This document shows, one piece after another, positions 6,113 through 7,890 of a stretch of DNA of 7,890 nucleotides. A program made the translations under genes and the position numbers. Origin of the DNA: HGM11788 sp964654945 (GTDB lineage: Bacteria > Bacillota > Clostridia > Lachnospirales > CAG-274); the NCBI GenBank assembly GCA_964654945.1, contig CAZZLN010000065.1, positions 1-7,890 on the forward strand. Reading direction: 5' to 3'. The notes under the pieces were generated by a model. It saw only the letters and a list, made by a program, of their open reading frames with translations. It made no database searches and was not told where the DNA came from. Position 1 is the stretch's first letter. Every line of letters starts with the position of its first letter.

Positions 6113-7686
6113 CAGTATGCACCCTCCTTTGACATTATGTGTATGTCATTGGGAGTAAATGTAAGTCCAACCCTTTCACCTGCCTTATATTCATCAGTGG
6201 TGTCTATTTTGTATTCATAGCCGGCTGTCCTGAATGTTATATTATATTCTCCCGTAGTGATATTTTCCTGGTCAAAATCATAGTCTACATCTGTTATTTG
6301 TATACTGTCTTTTTCATCACCTGACCAAGCCTGTGCATTTGCCCATGTTTTAAGGTCAGTGTCAAGAGCAATACTTTCTTTTATATCCTCAATGGATTTA
6401 AGAAAATCAACGGCATATATTACTTCATCTTCATCACTGTCAACCACCTTGTTTTCATCAGCCACTATCATTTTTACGGTAACTGATGTATCCTTTGATG
6501 TTGAAAATGTAACAGGATATGTGCCTTTTTCAGCCTTAATTTCATAATCAACCTTTGATATTGAAACAAGCTCCTCATCAGAAATTTTCCAAGCCTGAGC
6601 ATTGGCTCTTGCAATAATATCCGCAACTGTAAGCTCAGGAATATCTGCTGCATCAAGATAAAATCCCTTTGCACTTATTGCTTCATCAGCGTCAGTGTTT
6701 TCAACAGGAGCATCTTCGGTAACGGTCATTTTAACTGTAATTGAAGTGCCTGTTCTGGTTTCTACAATTGTTTCGTAATGAACGCCTTTAAATAAAACTG
6801 ACTTTACAGTGCCTGTGAGCTTTCCGTCTTTAACAGACACAATGTCTATATCTTCAGGTCTTATAACAACATCAACCTCTTCGTTTTCCTTAAATCCAGA
6901 GTCAACACATTTAAACTTTTTATCTTCAAATATAACCTTGCAGTCCTCTTTCATAACACCCTCTATGATATTGCTTTCGCCTATGAAATTAGCTACAAAC
7001 CTGTTTGCAGGCTCGTTGTAAATATCCTTTGGTGTGCCAATCTGCAAAATTTCTCCATTTCTCATAACAACAATCTTATCAGACATTGTCAGGGCTTCTT
7101 CCTGGTCATGAGTAACAAATATAAATGTTATTCCAACCTCCTGCTGAATTTTTTTCAGCTCTTTTTGCATTTCTTTTCTAAGCTTTAAATCAAGAGCACC
7201 AAGAGGCTCATCAAGAAGGAGCACTTTAGGCTCATTTATCAGGGCTCTTGCTATTGCAACTCTCTGCTGCTGACCACCTGACATTTCATTTACGCCTCTT
7301 TTTCCGTATTCCTCAAGACCAACAAGCTTTAACATTCTCATAACCTTTTGTTCAATAATATCTCTTGGCTCTTTTTTTATTTTAAGACCAAATGCAATAT
7401 TGTCATATACATTAAGGTGAGGGAAAAGAGCATATTTCTGAAACACTGTGTTAAGCTCCCTTTTATATGCAGGTATTTCGGTTATATCCTCACCGTCAAA
7501 AAGCACCTTACCCTCTGTTTGTCTTAAAAATCCTCCAAGTATTCTCAAAAGAGTGGTTTTTCCGCAGCCGCTTGGTCCCAGCAAGGTTACAAATTCATTT
7601 TCATATATATCCAGATTAATGCCCTTTAAGGCTATTTGTCCGTCAAATTCCTTTACAATGTTTTTAAACTGTATAAGAGTGTTCAT
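6112..7686 (-). CDS. potA: Polyamine ABC transporter ATPase PotA with Ig-like repeat insertion in its TOBE domain
   Basis: The cytoplasmic ATPase subunit of the polyamine importer, 524 residues against the usual 350-380. The nucleotide-binding domain is complete: Walker A GPSGCGKT (37-44), Q-loop Gln83 (VFQKYALFPH), signature MSGGQQQR (135-142), Walker B VLLLDEP (155-161), D-loop GALD (163-166) and switch His193. A TOBE regulatory domain starts near 238, with RPEDI at 276-280 and VKSVLFKGVHYETIVET at 294-310, and resumes at AGYEYKIDTTDEYKAGE (488-504) to end in NDIHIMSK. Residues 311-487 are foreign to the family: two tandem acidic beta-rich repeats. Deleting 175 codons gives a normal 349-residue PotA. 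The frame is uninterrupted and downstream genes are intact, so a functional product is likely, but whether the insert changes feedback control or assembly is unknown. GGGAGGT (7691-7697) precedes the ATG. First gene of the pot operon. Confidence 0.93.
   Translation of the reverse strand: MNTLIQFKNIVKEFDGQIALKGINLDIYENEFVTLLGPSGCGKTTLLRILGGFLRQTEGKVLFDGEDITEIPAYKRELNTVFQKYALFPHLNVYDNIAFGLKIKKEPRDIIEQKVMRMLKLVGLEEYGKRGVNEMSGGQQQRVAIARALINEPKVLLLDEPLGALDLKLRKEMQKELKKIQQEVGITFIFVTHDQEEALTMSDKIVVMRNGEILQIGTPKDIYNEPANRFVANFIGESNIIEGVMKEDCKVIFEDKKFKCVDSGFKENEEVDVVIRPEDIDIVSVKDGKLTGTVKSVLFKGVHYETIVETRTGTSITVKMTVTEDAPVENTDADEAISAKGFYLDAADIPELTVADIIARANAQAWKISDEELVSISKVDYEIKAEKGTYPVTFSTSKDTSVTVKMIVADENKVVDSDEDEVIYAVDFLKSIEDIKESIALDTDLKTWANAQAWSGDEKDSIQITDVDYDFDQENITTGEYNITFRTAGYEYKIDTTDEYKAGERVGLTFTPNDIHIMSKEGAY
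6122..6130 (-). promoter_or_regulatory. potB ribosome binding site
   Basis: AAAGGAGGG on the minus strand, nine bases ahead of the potB ATG and lying within the last codons of potA. It supports the TGATG-coupled start. Confidence 0.8.
6226..6498 (-). repeat. Ig-like-type repeat unit 2 (PotA residues 397-487)
   Basis: A 91-codon unit running from TSVTVKM (400-406) through DEDEVIYAVDF (418-428), ANAQAW (449-454) and VDY (467-469) to GEYNITFRT (479-487). It is five residues longer than unit 1 in the alignable core (two before ANAQAW, three before the GEY strand). The ANAQAW codons still match in 16 of 18 bases between units, while most of the rest has diverged. Confidence 0.78.
6499..6756 (-). 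repeat. Ig-like-type repeat unit 1 (PotA residues 311-396)
   Basis: An 86-codon unit running from TSITVKM (314-320) through DADEAISAKGF (332-342), ANAQAW (361-366) and VDY (379-381) to GTYPVTFST (388-396). It aligns with unit 2 with about 33 identities over 83 positions, counted by hand. The unit as inserted begins with what is normally the last strand of such a repeat. Confidence 0.78.
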
Positions 7687-7690
7687 TTTT

Positions 7691-7697
7691 ACCTCCC
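7691..7697 (-). promoter_or_regulatory. potA ribosome binding site
   Basis: GGGAGGT on the minus strand stands four bases before ATG 7686. This confirms the start, and no upstream in-frame alternative has a comparable site. Confidence 0.8.
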
Positions 7698-7740
7698 ATT
7701 AAGCCGGATTTTCCACAAATTACATATTATTATTAGCATA

Positions 7741-7769
7741 ATTATACATATAATTATATGAAATTGCAA
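7741..7769 (-). promoter_or_regulatory. Sigma-A-type promoter of the pot operon
   Basis: On the minus strand a -35-like TTGCAA (7769-7764) is separated by exactly 17 bases from a perfect -10 TATAAT (7746-7741). Transcription would begin near 7734, giving a leader of about 48 bases to the potA ATG. That is too short for a typical riboswitch, and no leader hairpin is evident. The surrounding DNA is extremely AT-rich, as in strong low-GC promoters. Confidence 0.7.
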
Positions 7770-7890
7770 TAATTATTTTGTAAAAATTAATTTACCCATT
7801 CAATGGAGGGGGCCGGCTTTGTAACTACCTCTTATGCCTCCCTTGCCTAAAGTCAGAACTTTGTTAGAAAAAAATGTCCTTGAGCTTGCG
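7770..7890. other. Upstream intergenic stretch, content unresolved
   Basis: No gene can be supported here. Bases 7796-7806 form the short palindrome CCATT-C-AATGG just upstream of the -35 region, a possible but unproven operator. From about 7801 the sequence becomes visibly less AT-rich, with GGAGGGGGCCGGC at 7805-7817, unlike the intergenic DNA beside it. On the minus strand a frame is open from the window edge to a stop at 7800-7802 but has no recognisable product; a second frame stops at 7864-7866. It could be a gene end or an intergenic repeat cut by the window. Confidence 0.4.

Larger units (their letters stand above)
6226..6756 (-). other. In-frame foreign module inserted in potA (residues 311-487)
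   Basis: A block with no counterpart in PotA-family proteins. It has about 39 acidic and 15 basic residues, no cysteine, and many alternating Thr/Val strands such as TSITVKMTV and GEYNITF. It is bounded on the minus strand by AGAACAG (6756-6750) and AGGACAG (6231-6225). One copy of this 7-mer plus 525 bases is the minimal insertion, leaving the frame intact. The content resembles Ig-like tandem repeats of Gram-positive secreted or LPXTG proteins; that assignment is from pattern memory, not a search. Confidence 0.8.

Noticed and set aside
6226..6756. Intein in PotA
   Set aside because: No Cys/Ser block-A start, no TxxH block and no His-Asn plus Cys/Ser/Thr end are present. The segment is a tandem beta repeat and would not splice.
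6112..7686. Fusion or frameshift joining two separate genes in potA
   Set aside because: The reading frame is continuous, and family-typical TOBE sequence resumes after the block. It is therefore an internal insertion, not an end-to-end fusion.
7448..7702. Plus-strand open frame across the start of potA
   Set aside because: It is the antisense shadow of the Walker A region and runs into the potA ribosome binding site. No product is recognisable.
7687..7740. Riboswitch or attenuator in the pot leader
   Set aside because: The predicted leader is only about 48 bases, with no convincing hairpin or T tract.
7701..7819. Inverted repeat AAGCCGG (7701-7707) / CCGGCTT (7813-7819) around the pot promoter
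   Set aside because: Only seven bases match, over a 105-base gap, and the match does not extend. Chance is adequate, though the edge segment deserves a repeat search.
1..7890. CRISPR array, tRNA or rRNA genes, transposase or integrase
   Set aside because: Reading both strands showed no regularly spaced direct repeats, no tRNA-like cloverleaf or rRNA stretch, and no recombinase motif.

Overview
The window looks like chromosomal DNA from a low-GC, spore-forming Clostridia-type Bacillota. The DNA is AT-rich with A/T-ending codons. Strong AGGAGG-type ribosome binding sites precede most genes. A YlmC/YmxH-family gene, found in endospore formers, is present. Genes are tightly packed into two convergent transcription units and nothing looks like a phage or plasmid backbone.

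Plus-strand unit (9-2246): an alpha/beta-hydrolase (acetyl-esterase/feruloyl-esterase type), a small PRC-barrel YlmC/YmxH protein, and a SAM-dependent methyltransferase with an HACDTATD/PCCQHEL signature. It ends in a perfect 11-bp hairpin (2233-2260) whose loop carries the methyltransferase stop codon. Minus-strand unit (7686 down to 2310): a complete polyamine ABC importer in the order potA-potB-potC-potD, joined by stop/start overlaps (TGATG, TAATG, ATGA). A terminator-like hairpin follows, then an MBL-fold hydrolase overlapping a glyoxalase-I-like VOC protein. A good sigma-A promoter (TTGCAA, 17 bp, TATAAT) lies 55 bp upstream of potA.

The remarkable object is potA. PotA proteins are usually about 350-380 residues; this one has 524. 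The extra length is an in-frame block of about 175-177 codons inside the C-terminal TOBE domain. It consists of two tandem, acidic, cysteine-free, beta-rich repeats (86 and 91 residues, about 40% identical by hand count) that resemble Ig-like repeats of Gram-positive surface proteins, not any part of an ABC ATPase. It interrupts the TOBE domain at what looks like a beta-hairpin turn and starts and ends out of phase with the repeat unit (circularly permuted). It is bordered on both sides by near-identical 7-mers (AGAACAG / AGGACAG). Removing 525 bases restores a normal 349-residue PotA. This looks like invasion of a cytoplasmic housekeeping ATPase by a surface-protein-type repeat module. All ATPase motifs and the rest of the operon are intact, so the gene is probably still functional.

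Working together, PotA (ATPase), PotB and PotC (permeases) and PotD (lipoprotein receptor) would import spermidine and/or putrescine. The convergent genes have no evident functional tie to this. The last 120 bases hold the promoter and a short, less AT-rich stretch of unknown nature.
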